Below are positions 16,484-26,050 of a stretch of DNA of 64,000 bases, piece by piece (the first letter of the stretch is position 1; each line of letters begins with the position of its first letter). The DNA lies in assembly GCF_000193495.2 (NCBI RefSeq), contig NZ_AP023410.1:2356001-2420000 (forward strand), in the 5' to 3' direction. The notes beneath the pieces were generated by a model. It was not told the DNA's origin. It saw only the letters and a program-made list of their open reading frames with translations, and ran no database searches. The stretch comes from Acetobacter aceti NBRC 14818 (lineage in GTDB: Bacteria; Pseudomonadota; Alphaproteobacteria; Acetobacterales; Acetobacteraceae). Made by a program: the position numbers and the translations under genes.

Positions 16484-17179
16484 ATGATACTATTGCTTCA
16501 AGTAAATATAAAAACGAACAAATTAATTTTTTCGTTCGAAAAAGAAATTGAAATATTTCATGTAAACCATGAAGAAAATGATGATCAGTTTTTAAAATCG
16601 CTTGATTTTATGGATGCAGATGAGTCCGAGAGAATCAAGTCTCTGGTCTGTTATAAAGATAAGCGGTCATTCGCTATAACAAGATATGCGTTGAAAAAAA
16701 TTCTTGCTGATAAAAGCAGTCTGAATTTGGAATCCATCTCTATTCAATCATTGAAAGGACAGAAGCCTTCTGCCTGCAATGATTACGGAGCACACTTCAA
16801 TGTCAGTCATTCTGATACGGATAGCGTTATTTGCGTATCCCAAAACTACGATGTTGGTATAGATCTCGAACCTGTTTCCTCATCTGTGTTCTGCTCGGAA
16901 TTGTCTGATTGTGTTTTGACTGCGAGAGAAAAAGAGATTTTTCATTCTCTTTTGCCAGAAGAAAAGAAACAGTTTTTTTTGAAGTGTTGGACCGCAAAAG
17001 AGGCTTATTGCAAACTTCTTGGGTGTGGAATTACCGAAAATTTTAAAAATCTTGAGATAACGTTGGGTCAGGAATCAATGATAAAGAAAGTCGATCAATC
17101 AGAAATTCATTTCTTCTGGTCTGGTACTGTTAAAAATCATTGTATATGTGTTGCTTTCAGACACAGGCTTGGAAAATAA
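16484..17179 (+). CDS. Sfp-type 4'-phosphopantetheinyl transferase
   Basis: A 231-residue protein with the three PPTase signatures: HFNVSHSDTDSVICV (P1 region), YDVGIDLEPV (metal-binding GIDxE) and FLKCWTAKEAYCKLLGCGI (WxxKEAxxK). These Sfp-like enzymes transfer phosphopantetheine from CoA to the carrier-domain serines of synthetases, here presumably Ser620 and Ser1677. The gene is strikingly AT-rich and follows a stem-loop without a strong ribosome binding site, unlike the other cluster genes. It closes the plus-strand cluster; the next gene is convergent. Length is the usual 220-240. Confidence 0.93.
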   Translation: MILLLQVNIKTNKLIFSFEKEIEIFHVNHEENDDQFLKSLDFMDADESERIKSLVCYKDKRSFAITRYALKKILADKSSLNLESISIQSLKGQKPSACNDYGAHFNVSHSDTDSVICVSQNYDVGIDLEPVSSSVFCSELSDCVLTAREKEIFHSLLPEEKKQFFLKCWTAKEAYCKLLGCGITENFKNLEITLGQESMIKKVDQSEIHFFWSGTVKNHCICVAFRHRLGK

Positions 17180-17332
17180 AAGTATGTAATAATTGTCTCG
17201 TTTCTGGAAAATGCAGCAGTGAAGTTGTTTGTTATTATGCGAAAACTTTAGAAAGTAAAACGAGATTTTTATTTTTCTTATCATGGAAAACGCCTGTCAG
17301 CCGTTCTTCCGCAAATATCTCAGTTCCATAGT

Positions 17333-17860
17333 CTATAGGGCGGGTGTTTCCTTCTCTGCTCCCTTGTGCGCCACGCTTTCGAATACCAGCATGTTGTGTC
17401 CGCCGCGCATGAAATGCTCACACACTCTCATGCCGATGCCTCCCAATACCTTGCGGGAGGCGATATTGCTGTCACGGGCGACGGCCATCACGCGAGAAAA
17501 ACCTGCTGCATGAGCATGACGAAGCGCCGCTGCTGCTGCTTCCCGTGCAAGTCCCCGTCCGGCTGCCCAAGGGTAGATCGCAAACCTGAGCGCAACACCG
17601 CGTCCATCCGGTCGCTCATGCACGCCCGTGATGCCGATCAGCTGTCCGTTTTCGCGGATAGCGAACATGCCGGTACCGTATTTTGCCCAGAAGGTGATGT
17701 CGGACACCATCTCCGCCTCCGCCTGCTGACGGTTGCGTACACCACCGAGCATCATGGCGAACGCGCCCCCATCCGCCTTGAGGCGTGCAATATCCTCCAT
17801 GTCGCGCCAGGAAACGGGCGTCAGTGTGAGGCGGGCGGTGCGGAGGATATGCAGGCTCAT
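17333..17860 (-). CDS. GNAT acetyltransferase, RimJ/RimL-like
   Basis: A 175-residue GNAT-fold protein. RTARLTLTPVSWRDMEDI at the start is typical of the RimJ/RimL group, YPWAAGRGLAREAAAAALRH is the acetyl-CoA-binding motif A, and VARDSNIASRKVLGGIGM is motif B. These enzymes acetylate N-terminal or side-chain amines; the substrate cannot be told. It is convergent with the PPTase gene and its GC-rich sequence marks the return to the normal chromosome after the island. Confidence 0.88.
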   Translation of the reverse strand: MSLHILRTARLTLTPVSWRDMEDIARLKADGGAFAMMLGGVRNRQQAEAEMVSDITFWAKYGTGMFAIRENGQLIGITGVHERPDGRGVALRFAIYPWAAGRGLAREAAAAALRHAHAAGFSRVMAVARDSNIASRKVLGGIGMRVCEHFMRGGHNMLVFESVAHKGAEKETPAL

Positions 17861-17911
17861 GGATGATCTATCAGAAACATCCTGAAGTGAATTTGTAAAA
17901 TGGAAGCCGGC

Positions 17912-17984
17912 AGAATGTCTGGTGTCTGTTTTCGAAAACAGGCCATCTGAAGCTTTTTGAAAAAAGCTTCACCAAAAACATTCT
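17912..17984 (-). repeat. Nested palindromic intergenic repeat, copy 1
   Basis: Outer arms AGAATGTCTGGTGT and ACCAAAAACATTCT enclose two hairpins, CTGTTTTCGAAAACAG and GAAGCTTTTTGAAAAAAGCTTC. The GTTTTTGGTGAAGC arm (here reversed) is shared with copies at 28494, 35259 and 57433, while the second hairpin differs between copies. Confidence 0.75.
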
Positions 17985-18027
17985 GGTGTTTTACAGGAAC
18001 ATTTCCTGCAATTGCCGAGAAACAGGC

Positions 18028-18075
18028 CGGGATCAAAGTGACTGCGTCCCTTTGTGGGGACGGGGCAACGCCCCG
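18028..18075 (+). repeat. GC-rich hairpin repeat (GGGATCAAAG family), copy 1
   Basis: CGGGATCAAAG, then TTGTGGGG and the hairpin CGGGGCAACGCCCCG, match in order the reverse complement of 54043-54091. It sits directly beside a copy of the other repeat family, downstream of ettA, where the hairpin could serve as a terminator. Confidence 0.6.
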
Positions 18076-18100
18076 TAAAACCACCCCGCCCGAAACCGGC

Positions 18101-19780
18101 TTATCGCGCCAGCGGACGATACTTGATCCGGCTCGGCTCGACCGCAGCATCGCCCAGACGACGCTTCTTGTCTTCCTCATACGCCTGGAAGTTACCCTCG
18201 AACCACTCGACATGGCTGTCACCCTCAAAGGCGAGGATATGCGTGGCGAGACGGTCGAGGAACCAGCGATCATGGGAGATGATCACGGCGCAGCCCGGAT
18301 ACTCGGCCAGCGCGTCTTCCAGTGCGCGGAGCGTATCGACATCGAGATCGTTGGTCGGCTCATCGAGCAGGATGACGTTACTTTCCTTGCGAAGCATCTT
18401 CGCAAGGTGAACGCGGTTACGCTCACCACCGGACAGCACGCCGACCTTCTTCTGCTGGTCAGCGCCCTTGAAGTTGAATGCGCCGACATAGGCACGCGAC
18501 GGAACCGCGCGCTTGCCAAGATAGATCACGTCCGTGCCGCCCGAAATTTCTTCCCAGACAGTCTTATTGTCGTCGAGACTGTCGCGTGACTGGTCGACGT
18601 AACCGAGTTCAACCGTGTCACCGATGGTCAGCTTGCCGCTGTCCGGCTGCTCCTGCCCGGTGATCATCTTGAACAGCGTGGACTTACCCGCGCCGTTCGG
18701 TCCGATCACACCGACAATGCCACCTGGCGGCAGTTTGAAGTTCAGCTTGTCGATCAGCAGATGGTCGCCGAAGCCCTTCGTCAGGTCTTCCGCCTCGATC
18801 ACCACATTGCCCAGACGCGGGCCGGGGGTGATGACGATTTCCGCCGTGCCAGCAGCCTTCTCGTTGCTCTTGGCCAGCAACTCTTCGTATTTGGTGATAC
18901 GGGCCTTGCTCTTCGCCTGACGGGCCTTCGGACTGGAGGCAATCCACTCCTGCTCGGCGGCAAGGGCGCGCTGGCGGCCGCTCTCTTCCTTCTCTTCCTG
19001 CGCCAGACGCTTGCGCTTCTGTTCCAGCCACGAAGAGTAGTTGCCTTCGAACGGATAGCCGCGACCGCGCTCGATCTCGAGAATCCAGTTGGTCACATTG
19101 TCGAGGAAGTAACGGTCATGGGTGATGACCATGACGGTGCCTTCGTAGTCACGCAGGGTCTTTTCGAGCCATGCCACGCTCTCGGCGTCGAGATGGTTGG
19201 TCGGTTCGTCAAGCAGCAGCAGATCAGGCTTTTCCAGCAGCAGACGGCACAGCGCGACGCGACGGCGCTCACCACCGGAAAGCTTATCGACGGGGCTGTC
19301 GGCAGGCGGGCAGCGCAGTGCGTCGAGCGCGATTTCCAGCTTGCGGTCGAGTTCCCAGCCATCGCCCGCATCGATCTTCTCCTGAAGATCAGCCTGCTCG
19401 GCGAGGAGCGCGGTCATTTCGTCCTCGTCCATCGGCTCGGCGAACTTGGCGGAGATCTCGTTGAAGCGGTCGACCGCCTTCTTCAGGTCGCCGAAACCCT
19501 GTGCGGCGTTTTCACCGACCGTCAGGTTCGGGTCGAGCTTCGGCTCCTGTTCGAGATAGCCGACCTTCACGCCTTCAGCGGCCCAGGCCTCGCCACCATA
19601 TTCCTTGTCGATCCCGGCCATGATCTTGAGCAGGGTCGATTTACCGGCGCCGTTGACGCCGAGAACGCCGATCTTGGCGCCGGGCATGAAGGACAGGGTG
19701 ATGCCCTTGAAGACTTCGCGACCGCCCGGATAGGACTTGGTCAGGTCCTTCATCACATAGACATATTGATATGGCGCCAT
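18101..19780 (-). CDS. ettA: EttA, energy-dependent translational throttle ABC-F protein
   Basis: A 559-residue soluble ABC-F protein with two nucleotide-binding domains: Walker [13 protein letters not shown] and [12 protein letters not shown], signatures [11 protein letters not shown] and [11 protein letters not shown], and Walker [13 protein letters not shown] and [12 protein letters not shown]. The start [20 protein letters not shown] at ATG 19780 matches EttA; a 21-codon upstream extension is not supported. EttA binds the ribosomal E site and gates entry into elongation according to ATP/ADP. Length (555 in Escherichia coli) and the linker match. It is monocistronic and downstream of a tRNA gene. 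Confidence 0.96.
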   Translation of the reverse strand: MAPYQYVYVMKDLTKSYPGGREVFKGITLSFMPGAKIGVLGVNGAGKSTLLKIMAGIDKEYGGEAWAAEGVKVGYLEQEPKLDPNLTVGENAAQGFGDLKKAVDRFNEISAKFAEPMDEDEMTALLAEQADLQEKIDAGDGWELDRKLEIALDALRCPPADSPVDKLSGGERRRVALCRLLLEKPDLLLLDEPTNHLDAESVAWLEKTLRDYEGTVMVITHDRYFLDNVTNWILEIERGRGYPFEGNYSSWLEQKRKRLAQEEKEESGRQRALAAEQEWIASSPKARQAKSKARITKYEELLAKSNEKAAGTAEIVITPGPRLGNVVIEAEDLTKGFGDHLLIDKLNFKLPPGGIVGVIGPNGAGKSTLFKMITGQEQPDSGKLTIGDTVELGYVDQSRDSLDDNKTVWEEISGGTDVIYLGKRAVPSRAYVGAFNFKGADQQKKVGVLSGGERNRVHLAKMLRKESNVILLDEPTNDLDVDTLRALEDALAEYPGCAVIISHDRWFLDRLATHILAFEGDSHVEWFEGNFQAYEEDKKRRLGDAAVEPSRIKYRPLAR

Positions 19781-19877
19781 GAGACGAAACTCCGTGACAG
19801 TAATGGAAGGACCGGCCCTGAGATGGCCAGAGAGGGCGAACATCGGGCGGGCTTTGGACCCGGCCGATGGAGACGCC

Positions 19878-19951
19878 TGCGCCCGGCAGGACTTGAACCC
19901 GCAACCAAGCCGTTATGAGCGGCCCGCTCTAACCAATTGAGCTACGGGCGC
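19878..19951 (-). tRNA. tRNA with CAU anticodon, probably tRNA-Ile2
   Basis: The minus strand folds as a complete cloverleaf: acceptor GCGCCCG/CGGGCGC, D-arm TAGCTCAATTGGTTAGAGC, anticodon loop CTCATAA and T-arm GCGGGTTCAAGTCCTGC. The loop CTCATAA has anticodon CAU. The GCTTGGT variable region and T-arm resemble tRNA-Ile whose C34 is converted to lysidine, more than elongator tRNA-Met, but I cannot exclude Met. CCA is not encoded. Confidence 0.92.
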
Positions 19952-20082
19952 GCAGGCGGCTCATCAATTCGCGCAACCCAACCCATTTTGCAAGCGTCCA
20001 GTGCAAGGAAATATGTCTGTCTTGGCAAGAAAGCGGCACAGGGCTACGCTTCGCCCGCAATTTATCCATATGGAGCAGGACG

Positions 20083-20607
20083 ATGGACGTCTCGAAACTT
20101 TCCCCCGGCAAGGACGTGCCGAACGACATCAACGTCGTGATCGAGATCCCGCAGGGGTCTTCCGTCAAATATGAGATCGACAAGGAAAGCGGTGCGCTGT
20201 TCGTCGATCGTTTCCTGTTTACGCCGATGGTCTATCCGGCGGCCTATGGCTTCATCCCGAACACGCTGGCTGCTGATGGCGACCCGGCAGACGCCATGGT
20301 CCTCACACCGCGCAACGTTGTTCCGGGCTGCGTGATCCGCGCCCGTCCGATTGGCGTCCTGCTGATGGAAGACGAGGCCGGTCAGGACGAGAAGATCCTG
20401 TGCGTGCCGCACGACAAGATCCACCCGCAGTTCTCCAAGGTCGAGAAGATCGAGGACCTGCCCGAGATCCTGATTCAGGAAATCGAGCATTTCTTCACGC
20501 GCTACAAGGATCTGGAGAAGGGCAAGTGGGTGAAGGTCACGGGTTGGGGCGACAAGGCCCGCGCCGGTGAGATCATCAAGGCGTCCCTTGAGGCTGCGAA
20601 GAAGTAA
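20083..20607 (+). CDS. ppa: Inorganic pyrophosphatase
   Basis: A 174-residue family I soluble pyrophosphatase. It hydrolyses pyrophosphate from biosynthetic reactions. The metal-binding signature [10 protein letters not shown] is present, with [14 protein letters not shown] near the start, the [19 protein letters not shown] segment, and [14 protein letters not shown] near the C-terminus, all conserved in the family. Length is standard for bacterial hexameric enzymes. The ATG is preceded by GGAGCAGGA, and a strong hairpin terminator follows, so it is a single-gene unit. Confidence 0.97.
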   Translation: MDVSKLSPGKDVPNDINVVIEIPQGSSVKYEIDKESGALFVDRFLFTPMVYPAAYGFIPNTLAADGDPADAMVLTPRNVVPGCVIRARPIGVLLMEDEAGQDEKILCVPHDKIHPQFSKVEKIEDLPEILIQEIEHFFTRYKDLEKGKWVKVTGWGDKARAGEIIKASLEAAKK

Positions 20608-20631
20608 TTTTTCTTGCGCGTTCAGTGATGG

Positions 20632-20669
20632 AAACACCCTGCTTTCGGTTTGAAAGCAGGGTGTTTTTT
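20632..20669 (+). terminator. Terminator after ppa
   Basis: AAACACCCTGCTTTC and GAAAGCAGGGTGTTT form a 15-bp stem with a five-base loop, followed by a T-run, 25 bases after the ppa stop. Confidence 0.93.
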
Positions 20670-20784
20670 ATTCAGGAGGAGGGGGACTTTATTTGCTCCT
20701 AAATCAAGCTTGATCAGGAGTATTCAGTAAATTGACAGGAGAACTCTCATCTGCAGGAGTTGTGCATATTCAGGCATCTGTCCA

Positions 20785-22722
20785 TTAGGGCAATGTGAAT
20801 ACACGAGGGGCGATATGGCTGAGAAGATAGCGTGATGCCGGAGCGCTGAGATGTCCGAAGTCTACTGCCGTCAGATCAGTAGCGCGATCGGACAGCCGAG
20901 TGAGACATTGTCCGTCCGGGCATAATATGGCCTGCGAGGAAATGTATTCGGCGTGAGAGTTGTGAAAGGTTGCAAGAAAGCGCTTTTCAAACATTACGTT
21001 TAACTCATCCAGACCGTAAGTCATTCTTGGCGGCGGCAGGATGTGATAGGTATCATAATACCGTAAAATCTGATCTTTCAGAAAAGACTGCCATCTAGGG
21101 AAGGTGCCAACAATCACGATGCGGCTGTGGGGAGAAACAGCAAAAATATCGTCTATCGTCCCGCTCATCAGGGGGGCGGTCTCGACCGGGTCACTGTCGG
21201 CGTTGGATCCGAAGACATACCATGACAGCACCACGATATCGGGCTGGTAGCGTTTGATCATGTTCAGATGAGTCGCATTGACGCTGGCGAGAGGAAGTCC
21301 GATGTCGGACCGTCCTGAAGAAGGTTTTGTGAAAGGTGGCGCGTTGCCATCCGTAAGCTGGGTCAGCCCGTAATTGGGGTAATACAGATCACGCTGATGA
21401 CTCAGGCCGGGATAAAGAGCGGCGGCGTAGGAGTCGCCGATCAGAAAGATATTATGCTGTCGCAGATCCAGACATTTGTGGGCCCACCACTCTTTTTCTG
21501 TAACGAAATGGCAGACACCCACGCGAAGGTTGGCGGGATAACCATAAAATTTATAGGGATTCTCCATGGCGCGCAGTGATGTAATGAGAGAAGGGGCCTG
21601 AGGGCGTAAGGAACAGAAGCCGCCTGCACGCCATGTGCCATAGCCGGCTGCGGCAATGAACAGCAGCACCATGACAATAAAGCGTGTCTTTATACGACTG
21701 GAGCCACCATACCGTGTCGGTCGTTCCACATATCGCCATGTCAGGGTCGCCAGCAGAAAAGCCAGAAGGAGATCGCCGGTTCTGACCCAGGCATCTGCCT
21801 GTCCATTGGTGAGAATGAGCGAGAAGACCAGAAGCGGCCAGTGCCACAGATAGAAGGAATAACTGATTTTTCCGATCAGGCGCAGACCGGAGATTTTCAG
21901 GATGTACCGATTGGCCAGACCATTTTCGCCAGAGCCGATCATCATGGCGGCGCCAAGAACAGGCAGCAAGGCTGCATATCCGGGAAAGTGCATCCGGGAG
22001 TTGAAGCCAAAGAAACTGGTCGCCAGAAACAGGATGCCGGGGAGAGACACATCAGGAATGCTGCCTGGACGAACCATCATGACGAAAGCCAGCAAGATAC
22101 CGACACCCATTTCCCACAGGCGTGTCAGCGGCGAGTAGAAGACCAGATCACTATGGGTGGCGCTCAGAAAAACATTCGCTCCGAACGACAGCGCGGTCAG
22201 GAAGAGCAGGACGGTACAGCCTGTTTTCTGGTTTTTGCGGAACAGCAGAAACAGAAGAGGACAGAGAATGTAGAACTGTTCTTCAACACCCAGACTCCAC
22301 AAATGAAGCAGGGGTTTGGTTTCGGAGAGTGTGTCGAAATATCCGGCTTCATTGAGGAGAACCAGATTGTCGGAAAAGAGCGCTCCTGCGGCAATATGAC
22401 GCGCTGTAAGCGCGAGATCGCCGCATTCCATCAGCAGAGCGCTGCCTCCAAAGACTGCCAGCAGCACACAGACAAGAGGGGGAACAAGACGACGGATACG
22501 TTTTTCATAAAAGAGACAGGTATTGAAGCCATTCTGATGCAGTTCTGTCAGGCTGATCCGGCCAATCAGAAAGCCTGAAATGACGAAGAAAACATCGACC
22601 CCGCAAAAACCACCTGGAACAATTTCTGGAAACGCATGAAAGATCAGCACGGCAAGCACGGCGAGAGCCCGTAGCCCGTCAATATCCTGACGATAGGCAA
22701 AAGCCTGTCGTATCTGTGTCAT
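20785..22722 (-). CDS. OatA-like O-acyltransferase with SGNH domain
   Basis: A 645-residue membrane protein with an N-terminal acyltransferase-3 domain (about 1-350, ten or so TM segments; YRQDIDGLRALAVLAVLIFH and GGFCGVDVFFVISGFLI are the family hallmarks) and a C-terminal extracytoplasmic SGNH-type domain (from about residue 390; IFLIGDSYAAALYPGL is the GDS block). Such proteins transfer acetyl groups from the cytoplasm to peptidoglycan, LPS O-antigen or exopolysaccharide. It stands alone and convergent to ppa, so its target glycan cannot be named. Confidence 0.9.
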   Translation of the reverse strand: MTQIRQAFAYRQDIDGLRALAVLAVLIFHAFPEIVPGGFCGVDVFFVISGFLIGRISLTELHQNGFNTCLFYEKRIRRLVPPLVCVLLAVFGGSALLMECGDLALTARHIAAGALFSDNLVLLNEAGYFDTLSETKPLLHLWSLGVEEQFYILCPLLFLLFRKNQKTGCTVLLFLTALSFGANVFLSATHSDLVFYSPLTRLWEMGVGILLAFVMMVRPGSIPDVSLPGILFLATSFFGFNSRMHFPGYAALLPVLGAAMMIGSGENGLANRYILKISGLRLIGKISYSFYLWHWPLLVFSLILTNGQADAWVRTGDLLLAFLLATLTWRYVERPTRYGGSSRIKTRFIVMVLLFIAAAGYGTWRAGGFCSLRPQAPSLITSLRAMENPYKFYGYPANLRVGVCHFVTEKEWWAHKCLDLRQHNIFLIGDSYAAALYPGLSHQRDLYYPNYGLTQLTDGNAPPFTKPSSGRSDIGLPLASVNATHLNMIKRYQPDIVVLSWYVFGSNADSDPVETAPLMSGTIDDIFAVSPHSRIVIVGTFPRWQSFLKDQILRYYDTYHILPPPRMTYGLDELNVMFEKRFLATFHNSHAEYISSQAILCPDGQCLTRLSDRATDLTAVDFGHLSAPASRYLLSHIAPRVFTLP

Positions 22723-22928
22723 TGCAGTCTTTCGTGGGATTGGTTAGCTGGCCAGCCTGAGTAGAAGACTTCATTCGGATATGCGGGAGTGATGGCTGAA
22801 ATTCCAGGCGGTTTCAAGGGAGGTGAGGCAGGACATGGGCGTCTTGCTGCCCCCTGCTGGGAGCGTAACGACATCTCATGGAACAACGGGTAGTCTGTCA
22901 TGGAAACCACTGGGAGCAGGTCTGACTG

Positions 22929-24881
22929 ATGCAGGTGATGAGAAGGAAGGGGCAGGGGAGCCTGATACAGGCACTGGCCTGTCTCTCTGTTCTGGTAACG
23001 CTTTCAGCCTGCTCGCCGGTCTCCATCCACCGCCTTAGTCTGATCGACGCTTACAAGGAGCGCACCCGTAGCGCGCTGGAGACGGATCAGTTCAGCGCCT
23101 CGACCCACACGGTTCTGCAACGGCAGAACCTGCTTGCGGTCTGGAAAACGAAGCCGGAAAAAGCGCTTGCTTCTCTGAGGTTGGCCACACAGGAGGGGTT
23201 CTATTCCAAGGATGTGTCGTCCCAGATATTTGCTCTGGCGGAGCTGAACTATCTTCTGGCGCGTCGCCACCATGACCCGGCCCTGTTCATGATGGCGGCC
23301 CTGTATGCCTATGCCTATCTGTCGCCCGATGCGCCGGAGAAGGAACGCCCGAGCCCGTATGACGAGCATTTCCGTCAGGCGTGCGATCTCTACATGCTGG
23401 CTCTGACGGAGGCGCTCGGCTCCCCGGCTCGAGTGGGCTCGCAGGTCTGGACGCTGCCCGTCGGCCAACTGGAATTGCAGGCCAATCCGAACGATCTGAA
23501 CTGGCACGGTCACACCCTGACGGATTTCCGCCCGACAGCCCGTTTTGCAGTCAGCGGATTGAACAACATCTATTCCGAACCCGGACTGGGTGAGCCGCTC
23601 GCCGCCATTCCACAGATGAACGCGGGGGAGACGCACTCCTTCCAGATTTCGGACAAGATGCGTGTGCCTGTCAGTCTTTTCATGGAGATTGACCATTCAA
23701 GGGAACAGGTTCTGTCCGATCATATGGTGGGTCGCATGGTGCTGACCGCCAGTGATAACGCCACGGAACGCCGCGAGGACAGCCATCAGGTCCCGTTACA
23801 GTATGATCCCACCACAGCCCGCGCCGTCAGCCTGAGTGAATCCGTCGACTGGTCTGCGGAGTATATCGGTTTTCTCAATGGCCGTTATTTTGACAACCAC
23901 AAGAGACTTCAGCTTGCCGCAATCGAACCCCACAGAAAGGGGCGCATGCCGGTTGTGCTGGTTTATGGGACGGCGTCCAGCGCAGGGCGCTGGGCCAACA
24001 TGATCAATGATCTGCTGGCGGACCCTGAAATCCGCAAGCATTTCGAATTCTGGGTTTTCTCCTACGGCACGGGAAATCCCATTCCGTATTCCGCTGTCCA
24101 GCTCAGGCAATCCTTGCAGGAAGCCATCCAGAATCTGGGGGGCATGCAGGCCGACCCGGCGCTTGGCCATATCACCCTGATCGGGCACAGCCAGGGCGGT
24201 CTTCTCTCCAAGATGCTGGTCATCAATGCAGAAAACCGTCTCTGGGACGGGCTCATTTCCGTGCCGCTCGATCAGTTGAATCTGACGTCGAGAACCAGGG
24301 ATATGCTGAGAGAGGCCCTGTTCCCATCGGCAATGCCGGAAGTGAAGAATGTGGTGTTCATCTCGACCCCGCAGCACGGCAGTTATCTGGCGACGCTTTC
24401 CGTGTCACGCATTCTGGGAAGAATGATAACATTTCCTTTGACTGTCACGCATGTCCTGAACCAGCTTGTGCAGGCGGATGATGCGTTGCGGCTGGATATG
24501 AGCCCCTGGCGTGTCGCCAGTGTTTACGGCATGTCGCCGCAGAGCAGTTTCATCCAGTCCCTGTCAGCCATTGAGGTGTCGCCTGATGTCGAGGCGCATT
24601 CCATCATTCCGGTAACGGGAGATGGTCCCTCTCCGACCGCCAGCGACGGTGTCGTGAATTATGAAAGCGCGCATGTTCCCTATGTGAATTCCGAACTGGT
24701 TGTGAAACATTCGGAACATTCCACCCAGTCGAACCCGGTGACGATTGCGGAAGTCCGACGCATCCTGTTCGAGCAGATTCTGGAAACCTCCAGCGATCAG
24801 CCGCCTTCGGGTGATATGGCGAAAAGGAACATCATGCGTATCGGTGGCGAATATGTGCCGACCGGGAGAAGCTGGAAGTAA
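22929..24881 (+). CDS. Lipoprotein with C-terminal alpha/beta hydrolase domain
   Basis: A 650-residue predicted lipoprotein: signal peptide with lipobox LVTLSAC at about residues 22-28, a helical N-terminal region (about 60-170), a beta-rich middle, and a lipase-like domain from about 335 (MPVVLVYGTASSAGRWANM, then LIGHSQGGLLSKM with Ser421 as nucleophile, and VFISTPQHGSYLA). The fold suggests an esterase or lipase anchored to the periplasmic side of a membrane. Its TAA overlaps the ATG of the DUF4105 gene, so the two are coupled. Substrate unknown; no closer family name is certain. Confidence 0.82.
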   Translation: MQVMRRKGQGSLIQALACLSVLVTLSACSPVSIHRLSLIDAYKERTRSALETDQFSASTHTVLQRQNLLAVWKTKPEKALASLRLATQEGFYSKDVSSQIFALAELNYLLARRHHDPALFMMAALYAYAYLSPDAPEKERPSPYDEHFRQACDLYMLALTEALGSPARVGSQVWTLPVGQLELQANPNDLNWHGHTLTDFRPTARFAVSGLNNIYSEPGLGEPLAAIPQMNAGETHSFQISDKMRVPVSLFMEIDHSREQVLSDHMVGRMVLTASDNATERREDSHQVPLQYDPTTARAVSLSESVDWSAEYIGFLNGRYFDNHKRLQLAAIEPHRKGRMPVVLVYGTASSAGRWANMINDLLADPEIRKHFEFWVFSYGTGNPIPYSAVQLRQSLQEAIQNLGGMQADPALGHITLIGHSQGGLLSKMLVINAENRLWDGLISVPLDQLNLTSRTRDMLREALFPSAMPEVKNVVFISTPQHGSYLATLSVSRILGRMITFPLTVTHVLNQLVQADDALRLDMSPWRVASVYGMSPQSSFIQSLSAIEVSPDVEAHSIIPVTGDGPSPTASDGVVNYESAHVPYVNSELVVKHSEHSTQSNPVTIAEVRRILFEQILETSSDQPPSGDMAKRNIMRIGGEYVPTGRSWK

Positions 24882-25870
24882 TGCTCGGGAAAGTCGGACG
24901 ATGGTGCCTGTATCTGGCCTGCGGCGTGATGCTGCTGTTTGGTATGGCGGCGTTCTGGTATTCGACCATTCTGCCTGGCTGGCTGCGTGTCGGCCTAGCC
25001 TTGCTTTTTCCTGTTCTTTTCGTCGTGTGCCTGCGGTGGAAAGGAAAAATCCGTCTGGCTGGCTGTGCCGTTCTCCTGACCAGTTTCTGGGGGTGGTATC
25101 TGACTGACCCGCCCCGTAATGATCGCATCTGGGCGGGTGAATACGCCATTCCGGCTGATACGCGGATTGACGGACATATCGTACATGTCAGTCATGTCCG
25201 GAATTTTACTTACAAAACCGAGAGTGATTACAAACCGTCTTACTATGATGCTGATTATGACCTCGACAAACTGTCCGGGGTAGATCTTGTCACGTCCTAC
25301 TGGGCGGGTGACGCCATAGCCCATGTTTTCCTGTCATTTGGCTTCAGTAACGGACAGCATCTCGCCATATCGATCGAAACCAGAAGACAGAAGCGCTTTT
25401 CCTATTCGACGATTGCCGGTTTCTTTCATCATTACGAACTGTTTTACGTGACGGCCGATGAGCGTGATCTGATCGGCGTCAGAACCGATATCCGTAAGGA
25501 GCGTGTCTATCTTTATCCGTTGCAACTGGCTCCACAGACGGAACGGCGTCTGTTTCTCAGTTACCTCACCGAGATTCATACTCTGAAGACGCATCCCCAG
25601 TGGTACAACACGCTGACGGATAATTGTACGACCGGCATCCTGCAACGCGCCGATGCGCACTGGCGCTATCGTCTGGACTGGCGCGTGCTGCTCAGCGGCT
25701 ATACTGCTTCTCTGGCGTATGATCTCGGGTTTCTGGATCACAGATATGATTTTCCGACCCTGAAAAGGATGAGTCTTATCCGCAGACCGAAGGACGCCCG
25801 TCCGGATTCAGATTATTCTCAGGAAATCCGGGAGAACAGGCCGCTGCGTGAAAGCGTGGATGCTCCGTGA
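24881..25870 (+). CDS. DUF4105 (Lnb N-terminal-like) membrane protein
   Basis: A 329-residue protein with two or three N-terminal membrane segments (about 7-75) and an extracytoplasmic domain containing VSHVRNFTYKTESDYKPSYYD and DNCTTGIL, the Asn-Cys motif characteristic of the DUF4105/Lnb family. The Lnb-type domain has been linked to acyl transfer from phospholipids to lipoproteins in some bacteria. Translational coupling (TAATG) to a lipoprotein hydrolase suggests a shared role in envelope lipid metabolism; this is inference. Confidence 0.8.
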   Translation: MLGKVGRWCLYLACGVMLLFGMAAFWYSTILPGWLRVGLALLFPVLFVVCLRWKGKIRLAGCAVLLTSFWGWYLTDPPRNDRIWAGEYAIPADTRIDGHIVHVSHVRNFTYKTESDYKPSYYDADYDLDKLSGVDLVTSYWAGDAIAHVFLSFGFSNGQHLAISIETRRQKRFSYSTIAGFFHHYELFYVTADERDLIGVRTDIRKERVYLYPLQLAPQTERRLFLSYLTEIHTLKTHPQWYNTLTDNCTTGILQRADAHWRYRLDWRVLLSGYTASLAYDLGFLDHRYDFPTLKRMSLIRRPKDARPDSDYSQEIRENRPLRESVDAP

Positions 25871-26050
25871 TGCAGGTGATCTCCGGTGTGGACGGCGCAT
25901 CGGAGTTCATCTTTTCCAGCCAGTCTTCTGATCCCTGACACTCCCTGCACAAAGTTTTTTTACTATGCGACCCCCGTTTTTTCAGCCAGAGGAAGTGGAC
26001 AAATTTTCAAAACATCCCAGCCTCTGCAGGGATGTGTTCTGGAGAGTCCT

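Noticed and set aside
19878-19951. tRNA gene as an integration site for the island
   Set aside because: No integrase gene or direct repeat of the tRNA 3' end was seen nearby.
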